Below are positions 1 to 10,341 of a stretch of 64,000 bases of DNA, one piece after another. Each line of letters begins with the position of its first letter. The first letter of the stretch is position 1. A program made the translations under genes and the position numbers. The stretch is from Ilyonectria destructans (Eukaryota; Ascomycota; Sordariomycetes; Hypocreales; Nectriaceae), in contig JAHEWK010000004.1 of the NCBI GenBank assembly GCA_020740775.1, forward strand, positions 2,356,001-2,420,000, in the 5' to 3' direction. The notes beneath the pieces were generated by a model. That model ran no database searches. It was not told the DNA's origin and saw nothing but the letters and a program-made list of their open reading frames with translations.

Positions 1-2699
1 GCCTGATGACATGCGCGAGTTGATCCTCGGACACTATGCCTTGGTGAAGGGTGGATTGGAAGTGGATGGGCATTTAATCTCCGACATCGACGAGAGTGAG
101 ATCAAGACACAGTGCGCCGTTATTCGCGAGAAAGGAATCAAGAGCGTTGTAGTGATAGGGGTTTTCAGCCCCATCGATACTGTTGAGAAACAAGAGGAAC
201 GGACGGCGGACATCATCAAAGCAGAGATCCCAGGATGTGATGTCGTCTGCTCAAAGGAAGTCGCGAATCTTGGCTTCCTCGAGCGAGAAAATGCGGCTAT
301 TCTCAACGCATCTATTCTACCATTTGCACGCAAAACGATCCGGTCATTCCACGAGCCCGTCAAACGACTTGGGCTGAACTGCCCTGTCTTCATTACGCAG
401 AACGATGGTACCGTGCTGTCTGGAGAAGTTGCTGCTCGACTGCCTATTCGAACATTCTCAAGCGGTCCCACGAACAGTATGAGAGGAGCTGCCTTTTTGG
501 TACAGGGTGAGCCGAACGAGTCGATGATGGTGGTTGACATTGGCGGCACGACTACCGATGTAGGAATTTTGCTTGCAAACGGATTCCCACGTCAACAAGC
601 AGCCTATAGTAATCTTTCAGGCGTGAGGATGAACTTTTCCTGCCCAGAAATCAAAAGCATCGGCCTCGGCGGAGGTTCTATTGTCCGGAAAGAAAATGGT
701 CTCTCCATCGGTCCAGATAGTGTGGGATACAAGCTCCCCCAGGAAGCTGTTGTTTTTGGTGGCAAAGTCCTGACTACAACTGACTGTACTGTTTTGGGGA
801 ACCCGGACGTCAAAATCGGCGACCCTGAGTTGGTCAAGGGTGCATTATCGGAAGGCGAGCTCATCAATTTTAAGACGTTGATGAAACACAAGCTGGAGAA
901 GGTCATCGACACCATGAAAACTTCGATTGAAGACATCCCGGTTCTTCTGGTAGGAGGAGGCGCAGTCATTGCCCCAGATGAGCTCAAAGGAGCGAGTAAA
1001 GTGTTGAAGCCCCAGTGGTCCCAAGTGGCGAATGCAATTGGCGCTGCTATGGCAAGAGTCAGCGCCGTCGTGGACACGATCAAGTCCACTGGATCACAGA
1101 CAACCAAAGAAATCCTCGAGGAGGTTAGTAAGGAGGCTATCGAGAGAGTGGTCACAGCTGGAGCCGCACGCTCATCGGTTTCCATTGTGGAGCAGGAAAC
1201 CCTGCCGCTTCCGGTGAGTCCAGCAGCGATCTTCAACCTGACAATGGGATCTAACCAGTGGCACATAGTACGTTGCGAACAAATCGCGGTTCATCGTTCG
1301 TGCTACTGGCGACTTTGACTTCGCTCGAATTGATCTCACTCCGGAATTGGTTGATGAACCAGTAGAGCCAGAGCAGGAAATGGACAAGTACGAAAAAATA
1401 GCGAAGAACAAGAGCTCTCAGCAAGGCGGTAACGAAGACATCGACATTCTTGCCTATCGACCCAACGTAAAGGACCGCGTCTGGTCCATCTCCGAAACCG
1501 ACCTCAGTTGGATCGCTACCGGCTGCTACATCCTAGGAACTGGAGGAGGTGGCTCTCCCTATTCATCAATGATCCGAATAAGAACCCAGCTCCGCAACGG
1601 GGCAACCGCCCGCATCATTAGTCCGGATGACTTGCCTGACGATGCCCAAGTTGGTTGCGGCGGAGGAGCAGGCAGCCCCACCGTGGCAATTGAGAAACTC
1701 GCCGGCGACGAGCTTCTTGAATCTCAGACAGAACTTTCTAAAATCTGCGATAAAGCGGCGACACACATGATTTCGGTCGAAATCGGCGGTGCGAACGGTC
1801 TCGGAGGGTTGATTTTGGGTTGCAGTACGAGCATGGACATTCCTACCGTGGATGGAGACTGGATGGGTAGAGCATACCCAACAAAATGGCAGACTACGCC
1901 CGTGGTCTTCAAGGAGCGTGACACAATTTGGTCTCCCATTGCTGTCAGCGATGGCAACGGAAATGTCCTCGTCATGCCGAAAGCGTCCTCCGATACCCAC
2001 GTTGAGCGCATCATCCGCGCTGCTCTCGGCGAGATGGGGTCCATAGTGGGAACTGCAGACGCCCCAGTAACGGGGGCAGAGACGAAACGCTGGGTTGTTG
2101 AACACACGCTCTCTCAGTCGTGGAGAATTGGCCGAGCAGTGGCAAGGGCGCGACAGGAGAACAGGGTCGACACCGTGGCCGAGACCATCATCGACGAGTG
2201 TGGAGGTCCCGGGGCAGGCAAGGTTCTCTGGAAGGGGAAGATTGTCGGCGTGGAGAGGACGTTGAGGAACGGCCATACCTATGGAGAGTGTCTCATCGAA
2301 GGAGCGGATGTGAGAGATGACGGAGTTGACGCGACTGATGACAAGCCTGCACAGTTCAAGGGCCTCGTCAAGATCCCGTTCAAGAACGAGAACATCGCTG
2401 CTCTACGTGTCCACCCCGACCGCAAGGAAGAGCTGCAGGAGGATGTTCTCGCCATCGTCCCCGATTTGGTCAGTGTCATTGACGCGCAGAACGGAGAGGC
2501 TGTGGGCACGCCCGAGTACCGCTACGGATTGCTGGTGATTGTGCTGGGCATCTCGGCAAGCGACCGATGGACTGGGACGGAACGGGGCATCAAGATCGGA
2601 GGCCCGGAGGCTTTTGGGTTTGACCACCTGAAGTATGCGCCTTTGGGCAAGTTTGTGAAGCCGAAGAGCGTGATTGATGAGTTCGATGAGTCGTCTTAG
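1..2699 (+). CDS. Hydantoinase/oxoprolinase-DUF917 fusion protein (5' partial)
   Basis: This is the 3' part of a gene that runs off the left edge; the frame is open from base 2. Exon A ends at 1213. A 55-nt intron, 1214-1268 (GTGAGT donor, CTAAC branch, TAG acceptor), joins it in phase 0 to an exon ending with a TAG stop at 2697-2699, giving 877 visible residues. The first ~400 residues are a hydantoinase/oxoprolinase ATPase-like domain with the phosphate-binding motif DIGGTTTDVG (about residue 176 from the first visible Met at 11) and the glycine-rich IGLGGGS. The part after about 1440 is a DUF917 (S-methyl-thiohydantoin desulfurase-type) domain with its own GTGGGGSPY motif. In the family these domains act in ATP-dependent opening or modification of hydantoin and oxoproline rings. 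The substrate here is unknown. Roughly the first 100 residues are probably missing. The fusion is clear; the exact activity is inferred. Confidence 0.85.
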
Positions 2700-3007
2700 C
2701 GTTGTTGTTGCGGGCTGTGAATAGTCGACAGGCCGTTCATGAATGACAGTATGTTTGTACTACTTGCACGGAGTGATAAGCTTCGTGTGGCTGGTGCAGC
2801 TCCGATAACACACTCTGGAACGTGAACCTTGCGAGGCATGTGCCGAGGCTTAACCGGCGCCGCCTGAAGGCATCTGCTGCAGTTTGTTGCCCAAGGCGGC
2901 TCAACCCCCACCGTCCATCGAAACTCGTCATCGCAACCGACTCGCACCGACTCGCAAAGAACACTCCCCAGGAATCGCGCTCCCCAAGTCCTCTACAAAC
3001 TTTCGCC
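2700..3007. other. Intergenic region / dim1 5' leader
   Basis: Short spacer between the hydantoinase stop and the dim1 start. The last ~100 bases are rich in C/T/A (typical fungal 5' leader). No other element was recognised. Confidence 0.5.
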
Positions 3008-3439
3008 ATGGGTTCCGTCGTCCTCCCGCATCTCAACACCGGCTGGCACGTCGACCAGGCCATCCTGTCCGAAGAGGACCGCCTAGTCGTCATCCGCTTC
3101 GGTCGCGACTGGGACCCAGACTGCATGCGCCAGGACGAAGTCCTCTACAAGATCGCCGACAAGGTCCGCAACTACGCCGTCGTTTACCTCTGCGACATCG
3201 ACCAGGTTCCCGACTTCAACCAGATGTACGAGCTCTACGATCCTTGTTCTCTCATGTTCTTCTTCCGCAACAAGCACATGATGATCGATCTCGGTACTGG
3301 TGACAACAACAAAATCAAGTGGGTGCTGGAGGATAAGCAGGAGCTTATCGATATCTTCGAGACTGTCTATAGGGGAGCAAAGAAGGGACGTGGTCTCGTC
3401 GTGAGCCCGAAGGATTACTCTACCCGACATCGCTACTAG
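3008..3439 (+). CDS. dim1: U4/U6.U5 tri-snRNP 15 kDa thioredoxin-fold protein Dim1/Dib1
   Basis: Intronless 143-aa protein. It matches the highly conserved Dim1/Dib1 family over its whole length and ends in the family's characteristic KGRGLVVSPKDYSTRHRY tail. Conserved blocks include VDQAILSEEDRLVVIRFG near the N-terminus, DWDPDCMRQDE, MYELYDPCSLMFFFRNKH and DLGTGDNNKI. The family usually has 142-143 residues. The frame is open upstream to 2822, but the start at 3008 gives the canonical length and has a good context (gccATGG). Dim1 is a thioredoxin-fold component of the spliceosomal U5/tri-snRNP. It sits near the 5' splice site in pre-B/B complexes and is essential in yeasts. This is a housekeeping gene and marks the conserved left end of the window. 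Confidence 0.95.
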   Translation: MGSVVLPHLNTGWHVDQAILSEEDRLVVIRFGRDWDPDCMRQDEVLYKIADKVRNYAVVYLCDIDQVPDFNQMYELYDPCSLMFFFRNKHMMIDLGTGDNNKIKWVLEDKQELIDIFETVYRGAKKGRGLVVSPKDYSTRHRY

Positions 3440-4305
3440 AAAACGTTTCGACTGGGAGAACGTATGTCTGGACTGGTTTTGGGCAAGACAAAGGAACCCG
3501 TGTGCAACTCAGGGCCATACATTGATTCCCAGGTGCGCAGGCGAGGAATTTTGGGTTGCTGTGTTCTGAGATGGCTCACCCACCATGGGGCTCGCAGTCG
3601 AGCACTCGAGCAAGGCAATATTGCGCTCGGCCCGACACACTTGCACGGCTCTACGAAGTACATGAAGCAAAGTTGGTGAGAAATCCTGTGCCTTTACAGC
3701 CACTCGCCTGATAAGATCTAATAAGAAAGGAATAGCTGGTCCTCATAAGCTTGGAGGTCCCGTTCACCACACGTCTTGTTCAATCCATCGGATGCGCCAA
3801 CTGGCACCCTGTAGGACCAAAGAATTCGACCGAATTCCAAGGTGACGTAGAGCCGGGTATCATAGCCCCTAACTAATATTCGTGTGCATCGCGAAAGGCG
3901 ACGATGTTGTAGAGCCCAGCTTCCCCGACTGGCTAGACAGGATAGGTAATTTCTTACCAGTGCCCATACGAAATCGCTGTAGATATGCCGCCAGCCAGGT
4001 TTAGCACGCGCGTAGGAGAGATTTTGGACCAGGACCGGTCAGATCTACCACACCTTGTGTACGTGAAGGGGGAAGCCATTTCCCGAATTCCCCATCCCAT
4101 GAAGCGGTATCGTATCTGAGTTAATACATGCCTTCGAGACGAAAGGCAGCTCATGTGGAGATGCGTTTAAGACTAAATAGTTTGAACCTGTTGAAGCCGC
4201 TACGTGTGTAATTTCCTATTTTAATGGATTATCCAACAATTTTCGTGATTGACGAGGAAATCCAAAACCGCTGCAACAACTCCTTCCAAAGAGACTCGCT
4301 GCTTC

Positions 4306-4328
4306 ATGATGATGATGATGATGATGAT
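4306..4328 (+). repeat. (ATG)7 microsatellite
   Basis: Seven perfect ATG units followed by AT. It creates a Met run in one frame, but no gene is supported there. Confidence 0.9.
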
Positions 4329-4965
4329 ATCCCAAGAGTCCGCCAAGACTTCTTATCCTGGCCGTCACTCGATCCATAAGACGCCATCGGCAAGGTCATG
4401 GTTGCAGCCGACTTACCTTGCACTTATCGGCTACCCCCCCTACGCAGCCCCGTCATGCGGGATGTACATTGGGAATATCCAGCCGAACGAGGGCTTGCAC
4501 TCAGCGAACTGCCATGGTACACCCGTATTCTCTCTTCACCCCTCCCCAAAACTCATGAGTGAGAGGCTGGAGCTCGAACAGCAAGTTACAATTTCATGGA
4601 GGCATCAGATTCGGCTTGTTGGCTTGCGAGCTTGTTCAACAGCTCTTGGTCTCTGGACCTGATGGACGTCTTTGGAATTCCTCAAAGATTCGACCTTCCC
4701 TCGTATGCGAAGCGAACAGGAGTGCCACTCAGTGGCAGCTAAAGCAACAGGGCGAGTCGAGGCCAATGCTTTGCATGATCCAGTAGCTCTTGGAATCTTG
4801 GTACTTCCAGAGAGAGTCGTGGAAGAGCCCACGGTATTTGCATTTGCAAAGACTGGAACTCCCTGGAAGCGGAATTCGTCTCTCGGCTAGGGTATTGTCG
4901 AATCGGGCAGTCTTAAGGGAGGTATCGGTGCTAAACTTGTGGGCAGGGCTTCGGAGAGAGTATTT

Positions 4966-5025
4966 CGAGGGGTTCGAAGGTTCGAGGGTTCGAGAGGTTC
5001 GAGGAGTTCGGGGAGTTCGGGGTTC
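4966..5025 (+). repeat. Imperfect GGTTCGAG tandem tract
   Basis: About seven degenerate 8-9-bp units of the type GGTTCGAG / GAGTTCGG follow one another. The unit resembles a tRNA T-loop (GGTTCGA), but there is no cloverleaf around it. It looks like a simple minisatellite. Confidence 0.7.
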
Positions 5026-7061
5026 TTCAGAATTTATACATATGCGTTTTCTAAAAGAATTGATGTTAGAACCTGAAGTAGACTAAAGCAGAAGGGTGGC
5101 CTGAGTCTGCTATGAATACCGTCAATATCAATGACTGAGACTGTGGCCTTGTGATCTTTGGCGCTCTGACGTCAAACACTTTCCCGTAGAGAACATCTCT
5201 GGTCTTCAGTGGCCGGCGCTTGGAAGTTTCTTATAGATGATATTCTCGGTCAGATTATCAAGTGATGGTTCCCATTGCGGGAGGGAAGCCGGTGGTAGTT
5301 GGCTGTGGCCTCCTGCCTCCCTGCAAGATCGGACTTGCCGCGGGTCTAATGGCCCGAACAGTCTCAGGTGTCGGGGACTTTATGCTGACAACCCTAGATC
5401 GTAGCCCTTCCTGTCAGTGCTAAGCAGTCATCAGTGGCTCATGCTGGGAAGATAAGACGTGTCACTTGTCACTGTCGGTTGCCAACACCGTTAGGGGTCA
5501 GGAGTCGGGGATCAGCAGCTTACCTTCCGCCGCCGCTGGCTTCCCAACTGTGTGGAGGGAGTTTCTAACCGCCAGGTAACTGTGAAGCCGAGTAGTTTTA
5601 TTCTGCCTCACCCAAAGTCGTGTCAGCGATCTGTTTAATCTGGAGGCATTTCGACGAGTCTCTCCATGGGGGGTAGTGACATCGGAAATCTCTCCCCTTC
5701 CAGTTGGTAGGTCGGCAATGTGCTTTGGTCTTCACCCCCCGCATCAGGTATAGTTAATCGATCTGCTGGCTGCTCGTAGTAATGCCTTTCGTTTCGGGAT
5801 TCGATCTGGAGTTGTTCAAGCTGCCGCTGAGTGAGTTTAATGCGATGGAAGTGGAGGTGTCTGTGAACTTACTAGAGATGTTGATTTGGCCATAATTGAT
5901 CCTTCAACAGCTACTGAATGCTTTGACGCTTCGACGCACCATACGCTTGCGATTTGAGTTGGTTTGAGTGATGTGGTTTCCGTCTGCCTCCCATGTTGAA
6001 AGCCCGGTGCTTGTATGACCAGCAAGTAGGTCCTGGGTGCTTTTCTGTGGTCCAACAGAACGGTCTCCAGTGCTCTCCTCTCCACCCTTGAGCAGCTTGG
6101 CTGCTCTAAGGCATTCATGGAATACTGGTGCTGTCTCTGAGCGTGAGCCAAGGTTAGCGACTGCGTGCTGGATGTCTTTTGTGTCCACGAAATACCTCTG
6201 CCCCCTTCCAAGCGGACGTTCAGGGTCGAGTCTCGAGGGTTGGGGCCCTTGGCTCGGTGTCGGCTTGGCCCAAGATGAGTTCCGGTACACGAAATTAGTT
6301 GTCTAGCTTCACCTGCGAGATCACTTCCTGGGGAATCTTGCTGGTCTCGGATTCTGCCAGGTCTGGCTGCCTCTTTTTCGGCCTCACCGACTAGTCACGA
6401 CTGGGATGACCATCCTGGCCCGCATTACTCCTCGAAGTGCAGAAGCGTTCCAATACTAGCCTCAAAGGCTAGTAGTTCGTGGTGGTCTTGTGGTGGAACG
6501 AAGTCGACAGCTCTGTCGCGTCGGGGTGGTCGGGTAATGGCAGCAGACAGGGGGTGGGGGGGTCATGCCGGGGCAACTGCTCGAGTATCGACGAGGATAG
6601 GGCCACGAGATGCCTCTAGATGCGTAATCCTTGAAAGTGACTGGCGCTTCTGAGATTGCTCTGTTGAAGGCTATCCGAAGAGGGAATTGTCGATGATTCT
6701 CTGGTTGGGGACTGCACAAGAGGGATTTAGAAGTTAACCGGACTGCGCACTCATTTGCCTTTATCCAAATTGTAGGGCTCACTTTTGGAATCCGCATGCA
6801 CTTGTATTGCTTTGATGAGCTGAGGATGCTCTGATGCAGTTATTCTGGAGGAGTTGTGTAGCTGTTGAGGATGCTGACCGCGTGGGCCACTGCACCTGGA
6901 AAAAAGAAGCGCCAACACAAAGGACTGGATCTGTCCTCGTTCTCCTTCCACCACTCCACTACCTAAGATTTCTGGCCATGAAAGGAGATTCAAACCGTTC
7001 GCCATCCCACCACTACGAGCACTGATGTCTGCGCACCAACCAGAAGTGTAGCCCCCCCTTA

Positions 7062-7075
7062 CCCCCCCCCCCCCC
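7062..7075. repeat. Poly-C run (14 C)
   Basis: Homopolymer of 14 cytosines, preceded by a shorter run of seven C at 7052-7058. It is a likely site of length error or polymorphism and has no coding context. Confidence 0.9.
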
Positions 7076-8436
7076 ATCCTTTGTCTTCTCATTCTGGAGC
7101 CAGAACACAGACCATAGCCAAGGTTTTAGACGTCCAAGCGTTGGCAGAATCAAAGCGAGTGATATGGTAGGTTTTTGTGCTGTCTGCCAGACAATGAATT
7201 CAGGTCCGGCTTTGGGGCTTAGCTTTGGCCAAGACCGGAGGGCCCGGGGCGCTGAAGAGCACAACGGCCGTGCAGGCGAACACAACGATGTCTACAAATC
7301 CCGAAGCATGCTAAAATGAAAAGAAAATCTACAGTAGTGACCATTGATGATGCCTTATTATTGTGAAGACCTGTCGAGACGCGTCAAGAGGGAAGAGGGG
7401 ACTTAAGAAGCTCCCACGCTGAGTTCAAACCAAGGAGTTCGATTTCAGCACAAATGCATTTCATTTCGGCACCTTGATCGAGCCTCTATCTTCCGCTGTA
7501 GGAGCAGACCGTCTTTGGATGGTCATAAAAGGGAGTGTCGAGGTTGTAGACCTACAGCTGACAATCATAATGCTGGCCGGCGGTGGGATGCCACTACAGG
7601 GGGAATATGGGCTGTGTTGAATGATGGGAGAGGTGATGAACTGCAAACAAGAATCACGATCGTACCTACGAGGCTTAGTTCGACTAGATCCGCACGCAGT
7701 GCTCGTAGGGTGGAGCAAGATGGTCAGCGAGGAGGGAGGGGAGAGGCCTGAGGCTTAGAGATGCGGCTGGTCCAGGGGTTCGGACATAGAGCAAAGCCAC
7801 CCAACCCATTGTCAATTATAGCTCCGAGCACAAGGAATGCACTAGAATTAGTAGGGTCTTTGCCCTGAGCGTGTGCCTTCACAGGCGAGGAGGCTGGCGA
7901 GGTGTTTGTCCCCAGAGCCGCCCCCTTATTGGAACACGCCTCGGTTCTGGTTGTCCTGCCACCTCGCTCCAATCACAGCAACCCGCATTGCTGCCTCCTG
8001 TGTGTACCCACCTGCAACAGTGTTTAGAGCTCTCTGTTGTTTGTGCCCCTCGCATTTCTCTCACCTTCTGCACGGGCGAGCGCCTCTCTCGTCACCACAC
8101 ACTTCGAAAACATCACCGCCTTGGATCTATCTCGGCTGGCATCAACTTCCTTGAAGCCGTCTCTCTCTCATCATCTATCTCTTCAGAGCTCCTGATATCT
8201 TCGACTCGTCCTTGAACCGTCTCGACTTGGTGTTATAGCCCCATTCCCCTTCTCGACATCTTCTCGACGTCTTCGTTTCTTAACACTCGGCCTCGATCCG
8301 CCTCCCACACACTTTCCAGCACACTCACACTTGCACACCTTCTTTCATCCCTTTACCATCTTCACTCGAGAACATCGACTTCTGCATCCTCTTTCTATCT
8401 CAGCAAGTGGGCGTCGCTACCATTGACGTCGATACC

Positions 8437-10341
8437 ATGGACTTAAGCCTGGTTCCACAAGAGACCTGCTTCTGCGCGAGATTCCCCGGGGAGATAATAA
8501 GTGAAGTCCTCAAACATATGGAGACAGAGGACTTATTCAACATCCGTTGCACTTGTAAGATGTTGAGTGAACTTGGGCTGGATGAACTCTACACGCGAGA
8601 TTCAATGAAGAAAGCCCCACGGTTCCTTTTGTGGGCAGTTCTGATCGCTACCGACGAAGAAGGGGTTGACATGCTCCGCCGTTTTGAGAAATGTATGATC
8701 AAGAAGGTCGGTGTCAAGACTGTCGGTGTCAATGCGGTTTTTCGGACCAAAGATGCTTACTGCACCGCCCTTCACATTGCGGCTGCCAGAGACTCTGCAC
8801 CTGTCGTCAAGGAGCTACTCGAGATGAAGGCTGATGTGCAAGCCCCAGCATACAACCTGGAGTCTTTCATGATTCAAGGGCTTGGGGATTCGTTTCGGAT
8901 CCCTGAATCGTTCAGGCTCATGATTCAAGACAAGACAAGTCGAGACAGCATTTTTCAGACTTTGTGGCTGCCACTCTTTGTCCCGGCCGTGGCAGGTTTC
9001 TCTGAAGTCCGGAAACTCTTGCTCGACAACGGGGCCCCTGGTTGCTTGACCATGCCGGTGACCAAAAACAACAGGACCCTTCTCGGAAGCTCTCCTTCAA
9101 GCCCCAAGCCTGGATCGCTGGTGTTTACACTACTCCATTTGCCGATGAACTCGATGGAGATGTACATCTTTGGCGATGAGTTTCGAGAACTTGCCAATTT
9201 CAAATGCCCGGGCTCTGGGTTAACACCCCTTCATCTGGCTGTCATGAACGGAAACGAACATGATATTCTAGGTATGGTCGTAGGAGGATGTTCTGTGTAC
9301 GGTCTCGACCGTTGGGGTCGATCCCCGTTGTCTCGAGCTGCTGAGGCGGCGGCTACCCACCCACTTCGGGTATACCGAAAAAAGGCCTTCAAAGCCCTTG
9401 AGGGCTTGATCAACTCCAATGCAAACGTCAACCAACGTCAAGGGGGAATCCAGGGCGAGACTGTGTTGATCAGGTTGGCCTGTCTGGTTCGCCACCACTG
9501 GGCAACACGGCATCGGGATATCAAGAAAGTCATTGAGTATTTGATCCGGTTTGGAGGCAACGTCAACACTCTAGACAACTTCGGTGCCACGATGCTGACC
9601 ACCCTCTGCCGAGCGATTAAGGCATTGAAAGGGAACCAAAGCATTGAGGCCTACTTTTTTCGACTGATCAGCGTCTTCGGCGCCTACACACGGATTCACC
9701 ACAGTTGGCCGCCAGGAAATTCATCTCAAAGCCTGGTTGGTATGTCGATTGATTCTGACTGTCTTTGCCGGTTCACCCACGCCCTCGACCAGGCCGGTCA
9801 AATGCTTCAGTCTCATGAAGTCGATCGTGCTTTCGATCTCTACGCACGTGTCGGGCATTAGAACTCTCGGTACGATATCGTGGGACATCACGGTCATCAA
9901 CTTCGCCAAGAACACGTCGATCGAGCCTTTTTCACTCTTCTGGCTACCGAAAAAAGAGACGCGGAAGAGCGTTTCAACACCCTCAGAAACAGGTTTCCCG
10001 TCAGCGGAGGGCTGGAGTATGTCTTGTGGTCGCTCATTCAACGCCGTACCTGGAAAGCTACCAAGCTTATGAAGGCCATTGTGGCAGAGAATGTTTTCAA
10101 TCCCAACTACGTCAACTCCCAGAAAGGGTTTCTCCATGTGCTGGTGGAAAATGTGGAAAATCACATTTCCACCGAGTACGCAGCCGTCCAGAATGTTGAG
10201 TTTTTCTTGAAAGCTGGCGCATCCGTGTTGTTGAAGGATGGCAGTGGCCGCACACCGCTCGTTCTCTTGCGAACATTCTCAACCAAGTCGCCAAAGTTGG
10301 AATGTTTCCTTGAGAGGGCGATGGCTCGTGTTCAGGGATAG
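8437..10341 (+). CDS. F-box/ankyrin-repeat protein (internal TAG; intron or pseudogene)
   Basis: A long reading frame starts at ATG 8437 (context accATGG). It has an F-box-like N-terminus (FPGEIISEVLKHM, residues ~16-28), then ankyrin repeats, for example TALHIAAARD (~110) and GLTPLHLAVMNGNEHDIL (~260). The frame meets TAG at 9859-9861 and then continues in the same frame with another ankyrin-like unit (VEFFLKAGASVLLKDGSGRTPLVLL) to TAG at 10339-10341. Two in-frame introns could remove the stop: 9740-9910 (GTATGT donor, 171 nt, giving 577 aa) or 9848-9910 (weak GTGTCG donor, 63 nt, giving 613 aa). Otherwise the gene carries a nonsense mutation. Such proteins are usually substrate-recruiting or scaffold proteins; the partner is unknown. 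I favour the 9740 donor, without strong proof. Confidence 0.7.

Larger units (their letters stand above)
3440..8436. other. Gene-poor 5-kb stretch
   Basis: No protein of recognisable family, and no ORF with credible splice structure, was found on either strand. The stretch holds a seven-unit ATG microsatellite (4306-4328), a GGTTCGAG-like tandem tract (4966-5025) and a 14-base C run (7062-7075). The last ~400 bases (about 8000-8436) are C/T-rich with a CCAAT box near 7970 and probably form the promoter and long 5' leader of the ankyrin gene. Decayed repeats could be present but were not identified. Confidence 0.4.

Noticed and set aside
2822..3007. N-terminal extension of Dim1
   Set aside because: The frame is open upstream, but the 62 extra residues are not family-like. 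The start at 3008 gives the canonical 143 aa.
4249..4662. 137-codon ORF with a run of Met
   Set aside because: It is created by the ATG microsatellite and has no domain or splice support.
4966..5025. tRNA gene suggested by GGTTCGA
   Set aside because: Several tandem copies occur with no anticodon stem or acceptor stem around them.
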